From the NCBI RefSeq assembly GCF_947507565.1, contig NC_089192.1, positions 1,240,001-1,304,000 on the forward strand: 64,000 nt of DNA, read 5' to 3'. Positions 44,958 to 57,000 of the stretch are shown in pieces. Position 1 is the first letter of the stretch, and the number at the start of each line of letters is the position of its first letter. A program made the position numbers and the translations under genes. The notes under the pieces were generated by a model. The model ran no database searches, was not told where the DNA came from, and worked only from the letters and a program-made list of their open reading frames with translations. The DNA is from Oscarella lobularis (taxonomy: Eukaryota; Porifera; Homoscleromorpha; Homosclerophorida; Oscarellidae).

Positions 44958-46398
44958 CCCACTCCTCCACTCACGTAAAGAGTTACAGTAACCTTTCTCT
45001 GACTGTCTATCTATATCCACAGTGTACAACAGGCAGTTGCCCTGTACATACAGTAAAAGGCGGTACTTTCAGCGTTATTATACACCCACTTGGCTCTTTT
45101 CATGCGTTCTTCAAATCGCCGAGTAGCAGATTGCCAGATCGATTGTTCTCAGCAGTACAAAAGTAGAGAAACATTATGACACTCTAGACATACTGCAAAA
45201 CGTTCTGCAGAAAGCATGATTATTTTAGTCTCCGATACGGTCGTCTCCTACAGCTGCCTTTCTGACTACCGTGCAAGATGAACATTCTCTAGCACTCGGG
45301 ACCGAGCTACGGCTTGGGAGACATCAGGGGCAGTAGATGCTTCTTCCAGAGACTGAACAAGGACTTCGCGTGCGCACAACATGTTATAGTGCGCTAAGTG
45401 GATTGACTTTTCCATTCTGAGCCTTTTCTCCAGAAGAAATCGGTGAGTTCTCCGGAGATCCCTTCTCTATCCCCACTGTTTCTGTGCCTGGACCGGCGTC
45501 GGAAGCTCGGGACGACCAGTAGGCCTAAATCTAACCATTATTTTTTCTTACGCGCTAGAGCACGCATGCTCACATTCTTTTCCTCCAACAGTTCTTTCTC
45601 CTTGTTGTCGTAGACTTTCGCTCGCGTTTGGGCAGTCTCAAAAGTCGGCGATGAACAGCTCTACGCCCGGAAATCGACCGCGCCGAAAGCCATTTTCCGA
45701 ACGAAGCCGGAAGACGCGCGATCGCTGCGTAGATCTACACGACGCCGAAAATGCTCAAGGATAGACGGGTGGACGCAACGTCGTGCGTAGACTACGTGTA
45801 CTCCGTCTCGGAAATATTCGACGGGTAACGCCAGAAAATACGGGCGGTCCTGTCTGTTGTTTGGCAATCGAGAAGAGACCATGCATGCAGTCGTCATTAA
45901 TTATGGACGCGTTTGACATAGTTCCGAGGAAGCCACGCGGAAATTAAGACGCGGCGACGACGACGAAGTTCATTTTTGGTACGTCTGGTCAATCCATCTT
46001 AATTAAGAGAATCTCTACAACTGGCGGTTTACCTGTACATCTGGTTTATTTATGCGCCAACTTATTATGTTTCTTTACGAAATACCTGAGCCAAGCTGTC
46101 GAAAGCAAAGTCCAAAGTAAAAGTATCCCAAAATCAGAAAGACATTTCGACTCGTCGACATATTATGCAATAACGAAAGTACGGAGTCGTCTAGACAATC
46201 CAATTTTCGATATGCTTCTAATTGATAGAGCAGCCACCAAAAGTGTGAAACTATGTGCCTTTACCCGGAAATAGTTGCCCCGCATAGACAAATTGCATTT
46301 GCGCATCCCGTAAAAGGGTTTGCCTCAGTCGCTGTTATATTCAAGGCATTCTTCCTTCTACGTTCACTTCGACTACGTATACGCGCGGTGGCTGGCCA
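44958..46398. other. Spacer between gene J and K1
   Basis: The left part (to about 45535) duplicates the gene E spacer. 45535-45640 is the start of the R repeat. 45640-46398 is related to the K2 upstream region (53050-54099), so it is the duplicated 5' region of the K genes. No further gene is seen. Confidence 0.55.
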
Positions 46399-49300
46399 AT
46401 GAATCTTCGATCTTTTGCTCTGCGCGTCTCGATTTTGACGTTCGCCTTTTCGTGCACTTCCTCTTTCGCCGACCAGTGCGCGTCGTCGCCGTGTCAAAAC
46501 GGCGGAACGTGCAACAAAATACGTGGTCGATACAGATGCGAATGTAGATTCGGTTACCGCGGCAAGCATTGCGAGATTGACGTCGACGAGTGCGCTTCGT
46601 CGCCTTGTCGGAACGGCGGCACGTGCATCGATCAAGAACAAGGTAGATATGCTTGCGTGTGTCTTCCCGGTCATACGGGCATCAATTGCGCGAGTGACGT
46701 CGACGAGTGCGCTTCGTCGCCTTGTCAGAACGGCGGCACGTGCATCGATCAAGTAAACGGATATTTTTGCGAGTGTTTTTTCGGTTATTACGGCATCAAT
46801 TGCGAGGCAACTATCCACCACTGCGTAGATTCTTGTCTGAACGGCGGCACGCGCGTCGGGCGATGTCAGTGCGAGTGTACATTCGGTTATACGGGAAGCA
46901 ATTGCGAAACGGACATCGACGAGTGCGCTTCGTCGCCTTGTCTTAACGGCGGCACGTGCATTGATCGACGTGGCAGTTATGTCTGCGAGTGTCCTTTCGG
47001 TTTTCACGGTATCCGTTGCGAGACGAATATCAACGAGTGCGAGTCGTCGCCTTGTCAGAACGGCGGCACGTGCGTTGATCGAGTAGCCGGATATTTATGC
47101 GAATGTTTTTTCGGTTTTTACGGCGTCAATTGCGAGTCAACTATCAACCACTGCACTTCGCAGCCTTGTCAGAACGGCGGCACGTGCAACGAGCTGGTGT
47201 TCGGATATGTTTGCACGTGCCCTCTCAGTCATACGGGAAGCCATTGCGAGACAGATATCGACGAGTGCGCTTCGTCGCCTTGTCAGAACGGCGGCACGTG
47301 CCTTGATCAACGAGGCCGTTATGTTTGCCTGTGTCATCTCCTTCTCACAGGCATCAATTGCGAGGCACATGTCGCGGATGTCTTAACGGCAAGCCCTATT
47401 CCAACGTCAACGACAAGCTCTACTCCAGCGTCAAGGAGAGGCCCTACTCCAACGCCAACGGCAAGCCCTATTCCAACGTCGACGACTGGCCTTACTCCAG
47501 TGGCAAGTCCTACTCCAACGTTGACGACTGTCCCTTCACCAACGGCAAGCCCTACTCCAGCGTCAACAACTGGCTCTATTCCAACGCCAACCGCAAGCCC
47601 CACTCCACCTTTTAGCTGCGAAGGCTGCAACTGTACAGCTATGGCTACAGCAACGGGTGCGGCGGTTACGACAGCGCTGGCAACTGTGACTGCGGCAGCC
47701 GCGGTAACGGCAACGGCAACGGCGACGGCTACGGCTGCAGCTACGGCAACTGCAACGGCAACAGCGACTGCGGCGGCGGCTGCGTCTGCAGCAGCGGGAG
47801 CTGCAGCAGCGGCTGCTGTGCAAGTAACGGCTGCGGCAGGGAGCAATTGTCACTGTGGCTGTACAGTGACAATAAAAGCAATATCAGTAGCTATCGCGAA
47901 GGCAAAATCCACCGCAATAGCAGCAGCATCAGCGGCAGCGGCAGCACGTTCAGCGGCATTGGCCGCAAGTTCAGCTAGTGCTAGGGCTTTCACAGCTTCA
48001 CGTTCTGTGGCCGATGCAAGAGCAGAGGCTCAAGCAGCAGCGACAGCAGCGTCTGAAGCTATAGCGCTGAGCGGCGGTTGTTCGGCGGAAGCTATAGCAG
48101 CGGTTTCAGTTTCATCTTCCGCCATAGCCGAATCACTAGCAGTTGCTTACGCAGCAGCCTTTGCAGCGGCAGAGGCTGAAGCGGTAGCCGAAACAGTAGC
48201 CAAGGCAGCGGCAGCGGCAGAAGCCGCAGCAGTCGCTGCCGCCGCTGCCGCTGCGGAAGCTGTTGCCGTAGCAGGAGGCGGTTACGGCTATTGCTACACT
48301 TACTGCTACGGCTACGGTTACTGTAAAGGTACCGCCGTTGTCGTGTCACGCATACTTAACGCCGTAGCGTTGGCTAAAGCATCGGCAGAAGCGGGTACTG
48401 ATGCTGCAGCGGAGGCGAAGACCGTTGCTACGGCAGCAGCAGCAGCGGGAGCTAGCGCTACGGCTCTAGTATCTGCGACGATATCGACGGGATCTTCTGT
48501 GTCCGCTGCGGTAACATTTGTATTAAAAGCCGCGGTAGAGATCTCCGACGACAGGTGCACTGCTGTAGCTACAGCATCGGCCGATGCATCGGCGTCTGCT
48601 ACTGCATCAGCAGAGGCAACAGCATTAGCAATAGCTGCTGCAGCTGCATGTGCTGCAGCAGCGACTTCAGCGGCGGCAGAAGCTTCAACCGCAGCATTTT
48701 CATCGGCTGCGGCATCCTCGAGTGCGTTTTCGGCGGCAACAGCAGCGGCGGACGTCGTAGCGGCAGGCGGCTATGTAGGTTGCACGTCAGTCGTTACCAC
48801 GGCGGTCAAAGCTGCAGCAGCGGCTCTAGCAGCAGCAACGGCGGCAGCTGAGGCTTCAGCTACGGCAACGGCGTCAGTTACAACAGCGGCTACGGCGTCA
48901 GCGTCTGCATTGGCAGAAGCTAGGGCAGCTGCGACTGTGCTAGTAACAGCGTCTGCATCAGCGCAGGCTGCAGCAACAGCGTCGGCTACGACTGTAGCTG
49001 TTGGAAACTGTGGCCCAGCTATTATAGCAACATCTACAACTGTTGCTGCGGGAACGGAGGTTGCAGTGATCGCAGCAGTGACAGTCAAAGCGGCTGCTGC
49101 AATCGCAACAGCAGCAACTTTTACGGCGTCTGCGGCGTCTGTTACAGCAGTCGCCGCGGCTGCTTTCAGCTCTAGTCAAACCAGCATTATCATTACCTAC
49201 AGCGTTGCAGTTACCGCCAGAAAGTTGAACGTTTATTTCTTTTCGTTCTTCAAAATCTCTTTGCTGCATTGCAGCGACATCAACAGAAACATCGATCTCC

Positions 49301-52104
49301 TGCTCGTAATGGATAATTCCGGCAGCATTTCTTTTGATGATTTTGTGAAACAAAAGACTTTTGCTAGCAGAACTATTGACCACGCTCTGACCGTTGGATG
49401 CCACGCTTCCGTTCGCGTCGCTGTCATCACCTACGCGCATCATTACAAAATAGAGTTCGATTTTGACGACCACTCGATAGGGGCGACTCCTCGAGCAACT
49501 CTAAAAGCTGCCGTTTTGTCTATTGACTATGTAGGCTGGTGGGCTACGGATACTAGAGCAGCCTTAGAGATCGCTCACTCGCTTCTACACGACGTCAGTA
49601 GAGGAGCCAGAGTGGGAGCCACGAAGATAGTCTTTGTTCTGAGCGACGGACAGTCGAACAGGGGAGATCCGAAGGCTTCGGCGGCAGTACTGAAAGCAGG
49701 CGCCACCGTTTTTTCTATGGGAGTTGCAAACTTCAGATCGGCATCGAGTCAACAAGAGCTAAAAGACATCGCCACTAGCGACGACCACGTCTTAGTGCTG
49801 AATAGATTTGACGATTTGCAAGACATCGTTGATTACTTTGGCCCAAGTATGCGTATAATGATTTTTCTTTACTGCCTCTGCTAGACAGATTTGGTCTTTT
49901 CCTTGTTTTTAGAAGCTCGTTGCGATCTAATCGACTTGGCAGAGAATCGACCTGAAGACTGGATTTCTATTAAAGACGGTTTCAAGAAGCTGAAAAATAA
50001 TAGCGTCATCAACGACATGGCAGCCCTTCATGCTCAAACATTTCAAATATTTGGATCTGCTCACAAGTAAAGAAAAGTCGCATTAGTCGTTAATAATTGC
50101 TTTCAAGTTATTCTCTAGTGGCGCCGGATTTCTTCCGTGGCATCGCGCCTATCTTCTCATGATCGAGCGCGCCCTGCAAATCGCCCAGAACGACGACGCC
50201 TTGCGCCTTCCCTACTGGAACTGGACGAGCGAGGACGTCAAGACGTCGAAGATATGGGATCATCTCGGCGGCGAACAGAACGGGGACCCTGCAGACGGCT
50301 TTTGCGTCAATACGGGCGACTTTAGAAAATTCGTGTGGCACGCGGATCCCTCCGAGTGCATTACGCGGAATATGATTATGCCTAGCCCGGGTTCATCTCA
50401 AGTGTCCCAGTCGGCACTAGACGCCGATCGCGATTTTCTTTACCCCTTCTCTTTATTCCGTCGAATAACAGAAGGAGGCGGCGGGCGTCACAACACCTTA
50501 CACGTTCGCTTTGGTAGAGAATCCCATATGCGAACGGCTGTATCTCCCCTCGATCCCGTCTTTTACTTTGTAAGAAAACCTTGCTTTTGGTACTGTGCCA
50601 GTAATCGTTCCTTTTTTTCTAAGCATCACTGCTTCATCGATCTTCTCTGGTCAGATTGGCAGCAGCGCTGGGGCGAAGGCCCTGAAAATTATCCTGTCGA
50701 AGGCGAAGTGTACAATCTTCATACGTCAATGCAGCATCTGACATCGGTCTACCCCGGTACAAACAGTCCCCTCTTGTCCAAGCCGGACTGGACTCGTCCC
50801 GTCAACTTGCTCAAAGTCACCGACCTCGGATACACGTACGACTCGTCCGGATCGATTTCTCACGTCGACCGCCGCCGACGCGCGGTATCGACCGATGCGG
50901 ATCAAATTCATTCTTCTCTTCTCAATGGCATCGCTTTGAAGGGCAGTCAAGTCGAACAGAAGGATTTTGACGCTCAGTGCAGCTTTCTCAGCGATTCCCT
51001 GAGCGCTTCTCAACTCGAGACGTGCGTTCGTCGCGGAGCGACGCCCGGAGTTCGTCTCGCTTTCGGTCCGAATCGATTCGAAGGTCGGGTCGAGGTTCTC
51101 CTAGACGGAACGTGGCACGCCGTCTGCGACGACAATTGGGACGGCAAAGACGCCGAAGTCGTTTGCGCTCAGCTCGGCTTTTCCGGCGGCAACGCGTACA
51201 ACGATTCGGTGTTGAAGTACGAGGCGAATGAGAATCTCGCGACGAGTTTCGACTGTTCTGGAAACGAAGAACTCCTTCAAGACTGCTCGCATGCTGTCGT
51301 CAACGTTTTTTCTAATTCAGCAGCCGGCTATTGTCCGTACTACGGGTACGCCCAAGTCGTTTGCGATCCAGGCAAGGCAATCGTCGTTAACCTTTATACA
51401 CGTATATGACATTGTTTGGTTTGATAGGTGTTAGGCTATCTACTGGGGACTCTTCCGGCTACCTTCAAGTTTACAACGCCGCTCTGAAAGTCTGGGGCCC
51501 CGTGTGCGGCGCACGAAATTGGGGAAAACGTCATCATTCTGAAGCGTGTGAAGCAGCCGGTTTTGGTCCTTCGGTTCCCGGAGTCGACCAATCATCTACG
51601 TCCAAACCCGTTTTAGAAACGACGTTTGTCGGATGCCTTACTAGCGCAAGAAAGGCAATCGATTGCCGAGGAGTCGAGTGGGACACAGAATCGTGCGACG
51701 ACTCGGCGAATGATCTTTACGTCTCTTGCCTCAACTGTATGCAGTTTCCAACGCAGATAATGTCATATACTTAGTGTGCTTTCTTTCTAGCTGTTCGCCT
51801 GTCTGATGGACCTAGTGCTAATGAAGGCCGTGTCGAAGTCTTTCATCAAGGCGTCTGGGGCTCGGTGGGCTATCTGCTGTGGGACGAAGCTGATGGTGAC
51901 GTTGTCTGCCGTCAATTGGGGTATGCAGAGGGTGCAGAACTAGTCTACTATCAATCGTTTTCGGCCGGACCGAGCATCGTTTGGCTTGATCGCGTTCAGT
52001 GCACGGGACAAGAAAGTTCTCTGAACAAATGTCGTCATTCTGGATACGGCGAGGCTTCGTACGACGTTCAGCGTCGGAATGCAGCCGTGACATGCAAGCC
52101 ATAG
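46399..52104 (+). CDS. K1: secreted EGF / Ala-rich / vWA / tyrosinase / SRCR protein
   Basis: Six exons (46399-49846, 49913-50066, 50119-50569, 50624-51371, 51428-51736, 51791-52104) join in frame to 1807 aa. Order: signal peptide (residues 1-25); eight EGF-like repeats (to about 328), several of the DxDE/CxNGGTC calcium-binding type; a Thr/Pro-rich linker (to about 408); an Ala-rich region with sparse conserved Cys (about 408-925); a vWA domain with MIDAS DNSGS, T and LSDG (about 957-1149); a tyrosinase core; and three SRCR domains. CuA histidines are in LHAQ, SAHNG and PWHR, CuB histidines in RHNTLH and FHHCFID. Intron 4 has a GC donor (GCAAGG). There is no membrane anchor, so it is likely a matrix protein that oxidises tyrosines. 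The K2 paralogue supports every part. Confidence 0.87.
47620..49180 (+). repeat. Ala-rich, silk-like coding region of K1
   Basis: About 520 codons, mostly Ala with Thr, Val, Ser and small polar residues, in alternating A-T-A-T and A-A-A runs. Short Gly/Tyr/Cys inserts (GGGYGYCYTYCYGYGYC near 48280) punctuate it at intervals of roughly 90-130 residues. The frame is kept in K2 with many synonymous differences, which supports translation. Open frames on the other strand here are by-products of GCN codons. Confidence 0.85.
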
Positions 52105-54099
52105 TGCACAGGCTTGGCAATATATCGACACAGGATTTCTCCACAGTAGCATGCGCGGCTTTTCTGAACCCATTTTTTTCTCTTGCTGATGCTCTTGAGT
52201 CCTCTTTCGCATGGCAGCAAATGTCCGATATCTGATTTCATGTTGTTTACACCGCGTTTTGCATGGTGGGACCTCACGTTTGCTGAGAAACAAGCCTGCT
52301 TTTCGACATTCTTCAAAATCAAACTGACGTAGAATACCTCTTTATGAGGAGGTGCGGCTTGCTTTTGGGCTCCGCCTTCCATCTGAAATTCTGCCAACAA
52401 ATGTGTCGTTGTTTTTCTCTTATCGGTTCAGTCTATCATACCTCAACTGAGAAATTGGGGACGAGCGGAGTCAATGAAATGAACTGGTTCATGGAACAGG
52501 GTCAGAAAAGGCTGATTGACAAACAGGAGGTAGTCAAGTTGCTGAACGGCAAGTCTAAATTTTATATGATCAGTACAGTAGGTGCGTAGACTCACTTGCT
52601 GCATCTGTTGCTTCTGTTTTACCGCCTTTACATCTCTACTATATTCGTTTAAGTTTCAGATGTCCTTCATTGATTTCCAGCATCAATAGCCAATTAAATG
52701 ATCTACAGTATAAGAAAGTTTTTGGATAGTGATAGACATAGTATGACAGAGTCCTACGTTTTAAAATGGCAAATATACTTCAGTAGTCTATTGTTAATTG
52801 AATATTCGAGATGTAGCAGGTCGCTGTGAAAATTCAGTCATGTAATCGAGTTCTTTTTTTTTCCCAGTCGTATGAGTCTTACATGATACAATTACGTGTT
52901 TTTGTAAAATGCTTGAAATTGCCACGTCAATTTATGAGCTCATTTTTATGTGGATATTGACATTTTGTACCGTAGAGCGCGCATGCTCATAAGCCTTGAG
53001 CGATCGGTTTGCTTCGGTTTGCTCGTAGACTCTTGCTCGCATTTGGGACGGTCCGGTCTCAATCTGAAGCGTGATCAATGATCGTGCGGACACCCGGAGT
53101 TTTGAAAGAGCTGCTCTGCGCCCAAAGATCGACAGTCAACGAAATTCTAAAGGAGACCGAAAGACGCGCAGCGCGAGAACCTGCATATACGACGCAGCTC
53201 TCGCGAACGCGGCGACGCGACTTTTCGTCCAACTCTCTTAGACCGCTTCTCTCTTTTATGCTCGGACTAAAAGGCAAGGAGAGCTCACAGTAGATATAGA
53301 GTCAGATGACCACCTTTGATGATCGATGTGCCACGCCAAAAATAGTCCGCTGTCCAAAACAGTCTGGCGGCCTATTTTTTGGCAACCAAGCCATGATCCG
53401 GTCTTTTTAAAGAGACCCGGCGTAAGGACGTCTGCGTTTGATGGTTTCCAATTAATTAATTAAGGAAGCCAGAAGCACGCGGCGAAGATACCGACTCCTT
53501 CTTGACCCAGTTCATTTTTGGTAGGACCGTGGTCAATCAGGAGAGGTCCGGTTTATTTTTGCCATGACATCCCTTGCTAATGTATTTTTGGACTGGTGGT
53601 TTACACTCAGACGTACATCCGGATGGTTTATATATACGCCAACCATAGATGTAAGAGTTCATCTATGCGCCAACCGAAGTCCAACCAAAGTCTAACCAGG
53701 GATACTAGATACTAGTATCTATCCAGGGATACTAGTATCTAGTATCCCTGGTCTAACATCAGAATGACATTTGTGAAAGATCATAGTTTACATAGGTGAT
53801 CAGCGAATTCGTGGCGTAGAAACGATGAAGTTCTATGCACGCCTCGACGTATGCCTAATGCAATAGCGTAAGGACGTGGTTGTCTCGACAACTCGAAAAT
53901 GTCTGCTACATAATTAATAGATATTGCTGTTTTTAGCGAAAGCAGCCACCGAAGGCGTGTGAACCTGTGTGCTTCTACCTCGAAATAGTCACCCAGCATT
54001 ACCAATTGAATTCACGCATCCCGTAAAGGGTTTGCGTCTCAGTCGCTTAAATTCAAGCCTGTCGTCTTTCGATGTTCACTTCGACTACTCGTCCTGGCA
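52105..54099. other. Intergenic region K1-K2
   Basis: No gene could be supported. 53000-54099 is related to the K1 upstream region. It contains a perfect hairpin at 53696-53751 and AT-rich sequence before the K2 start. Confidence 0.5.
53696..53751. repeat. Perfect 24-bp-arm hairpin
   Basis: Arms 53696-53719 and 53728-53751 are exact inverse copies around an 8-nt loop. The arms are themselves rich in ATACTAG repeats. Confidence 0.85.
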
Positions 54100-57000
54100 A
54101 TGAATGTTCGAACGCTTCTTCTGCTAGTCTTGACTGGAGAATTCACCTTCTCCTGCGTGCCTTCGACGAGCACTCCTCCAACTGACGGCACCGTTGCGTC
54201 TTCATCGAGCGGCGGCGGCGGCGGCGGCGGCGACGACGGCGGCCGCGTTTCGCCTTCAACGAGCTCTCCTTCAAGTGGCGACACCGTTTCTCCTTCCACG
54301 CCGAGTACTACTACTCCTTCGAGTGGCGACACCGTTGCGCCTTCAACAAGCGATCCTCTAATTGTCGTCAACGAGTGCGATTCGGATCCGTGTCTAAACG
54401 GCGCTGCGTGCAACGATCGACTAGGCGGATACGTTTGCGACTGTCTTCTCGGTTATATAGGCCCTAATTGCGAGATAGATGTCGACGAGTGCGATTCGGA
54501 TCCGTGTCTAAACGGCGCCAATTGCATTGATCAAGTGAACGGTTATTTTTGTGAGTGTACTTCGGGTCACTTCGGCATCCATTGCGAGACGAATATCAAC
54601 GTCTGCGCTTCGCAGCCTTGTCAGAACGGCGGCACGTGCAGCGATCAACAAGGCAGTTATGTTTGCCAGTGTCCTCTCACTCATACGGGCATCAATTGCG
54701 AGAGAGAAATCAACGGGTGTGGTTCATTTCCTTGTCAGAACGGTGGCATATGCATCAATCAACAAGGCAGTTATGTTTGCCAGTGTCCTCTCACTCATAC
54801 GGGCATCAATTGCGAGAGAGAAATTAACGGGTGTGGTTCATTTCCTTGTCAGAACGGCGGCATATGCATTAATCAACAAGGCAGTTATGTTTGCCAGTGT
54901 CCTCTCGGTTATACAGGCATCAATTGCGAGACGAATATCGACGAGTGTGCTTCGTTTCCGTGTCAGAACGGTGGCACGTGCATTGATGATCTCGCCGGAT
55001 ATACTTGCCAGTGTCCTCAGAGTCATACAGGCATCCATTGCGAGACGAATATCGACGAGTGTGCTTCGTTTCCGTGTCAGAACGGTGGCACGTGCATTGA
55101 TGATCTCGCCGGATATACTTGCCAGTGTCCTCAGAGTCATACAGGCATCCATTGCGAGACGAATATCGACGAGTGTGCTTCGTTTCCGTGTCAGAACGGC
55201 GGCACGTGCATTGATCATCTAGCCGGATATACTTGCCAGTGTCCTCAGAGTCACACTGGCAACAATTGCGAGACTGATATCGACGAGTGCGCCTCTTGGC
55301 CTTGTCAGTACGGCTGCACGTGCATCGATCAACTATCCGGATATATTTGCGACTGTCCGACCCCTACGCCAACGCCAACGCCAACCACTACTCCAACGCC
55401 TTTTGGCTGCGAGGGCTGCAACTGTACAGCTACGGCTACAGCATCGGGTGCGGCGGTTACCACAGCGTTGGCGACGGCGACGGCCGCTGCCGCGGTAACG
55501 GCGACGGCTACAGCTACGGCAACGGCTGCAGCGACGGCAACTGCGACGGCAACAGCGACAGCGGCTGCGGCTGCATCTGCAACGGCGGCGGCTGCAGCAG
55601 CGGCTGCAGTGCAAGTAACGGCTGCGGCAGGCGGCAATTGTCGCTGTGGCTGTACGGTGACAGTAACAGCGATAGCAGTCGCAATTGCGAAGGCAAAAGC
55701 CACTGCGATAGCAGCAGCATCAGCGGCAGCGGCAGCACGTTCGGCGGCAACAGCATCGGCTTCAGCTAGTGCTACGGCTTTCGCAGCTTCCTGTGCAGTG
55801 GCTAATGCAAGAGCAGAAGCTCAAGCCGCAGCAACAGCAGCGTCGGATGCTATAGCGCAGAGCGGCGGTTGTTCGGCGGAAGCTTCGGCAGCGATTTCAG
55901 TTTCATCTTCGGCGATAGCAGAGGCACTAGCAGTTGCCGACGCAGCAGCCTTTGCAGCGGCAGAGGCTACAGCAGTAGCCACAGCAGTAGCCAAGGCAGC
56001 GGCAGCGGCAGAAGCAGCAGCAGCGGCAGCGGCAGTGGCGGCCGCGGAAGCTGTCGCCGTAGCAGGAGGCGGTTACGGCTATTGCTACACGTACGGCTAC
56101 GGCTACGGTTACTGTGAAGGCACCGTCATTGTCGTGACACGCGCACTCAAAGCCGTAGCTTTTGCTAAAGCAGCGGCGGAAGCGGGTGCTAATGCCGCAG
56201 CGGAGGCTACGGCCGTGGCTAAGGCAGCAGCTTCAGCGGGAGCTAGCGCTACGGCTCTAGTATCTGCTTCGGCATTTACAGGAGCTTCCGTGTCTACTGC
56301 AGTGACAATAGTATTGGAAGCAGCTGTAGGGATCTCCGACGATGATTGTACTGCGGTCGCTACCGCATCGGCCAGTGCAGCGGCGTCTGCTACTGCATCA
56401 GTGAAAGCAACAGCATTAGCGATTTCCACTGCGTCCGCATGTGCTTCGGCAGCCGCTTCAGCGGCGGCAGCAGCTTCAGCCGCAGCGTTTGCGTCGGCTA
56501 CGGCATCCGCAAGGGCTTTCGCGGCGGCTATAGCGGCGGCAGACGTTGTTGTGGTCGGCAGCTATGTAGGCTGCACCACAGTCGTTATCACGGCGGTCAA
56601 AGCTGCAGCAGCGGCTATAGCAGCAGCAACGGCGGCGGCTACGGCTTCCGCTACGGCAGCGGCGTCAGTTACAGTAGCAGCTACGGCGTCTGCATCGGCA
56701 TCGGCAGAAGCTACGGCAGCTGCGGCTGTGTTAGTGGAAGCATCTGCATCAGCGCTGGCTGCAGCAACAGCATCGGCTACGGCCGTCGCTGTCGGAAACT
56801 GTGGCCCAACAAAGGTAGCGACATCTACAACGGTTTCGGCGGGAACGGAGGTTGCGGTGATTGCATCGGTGACAGCCAAACTGGCTGCAACAATCTCGAC
56901 AGCAGCGTCTTCCACAGCGTCTGCTGCGTCTCTTACAGCAGCCGCTGCGGCTGCTTTCAGCTTCAGTCGCAGCAGTGTTTCCATTATCGACAACGTTGCA

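Noticed and set aside
47334-47853. Long minus-strand open frames (Ala/Val-rich or Arg/Ser/Cys-rich) opposite the Ala-rich region of K1
   Set aside because: They arise from GCN codon runs, which are open in most frames. The + strand frame is conserved with K2 and continues into EGF and vWA.
52344-52589. An 81-codon + frame after K1
   Set aside because: No domain, no counterpart after K2, no splice support.
54550-55330. Regular direct repeats resembling a CRISPR array
   Set aside because: They are EGF-coding units in an animal gene, with conserved Cys codons throughout and no spacers.
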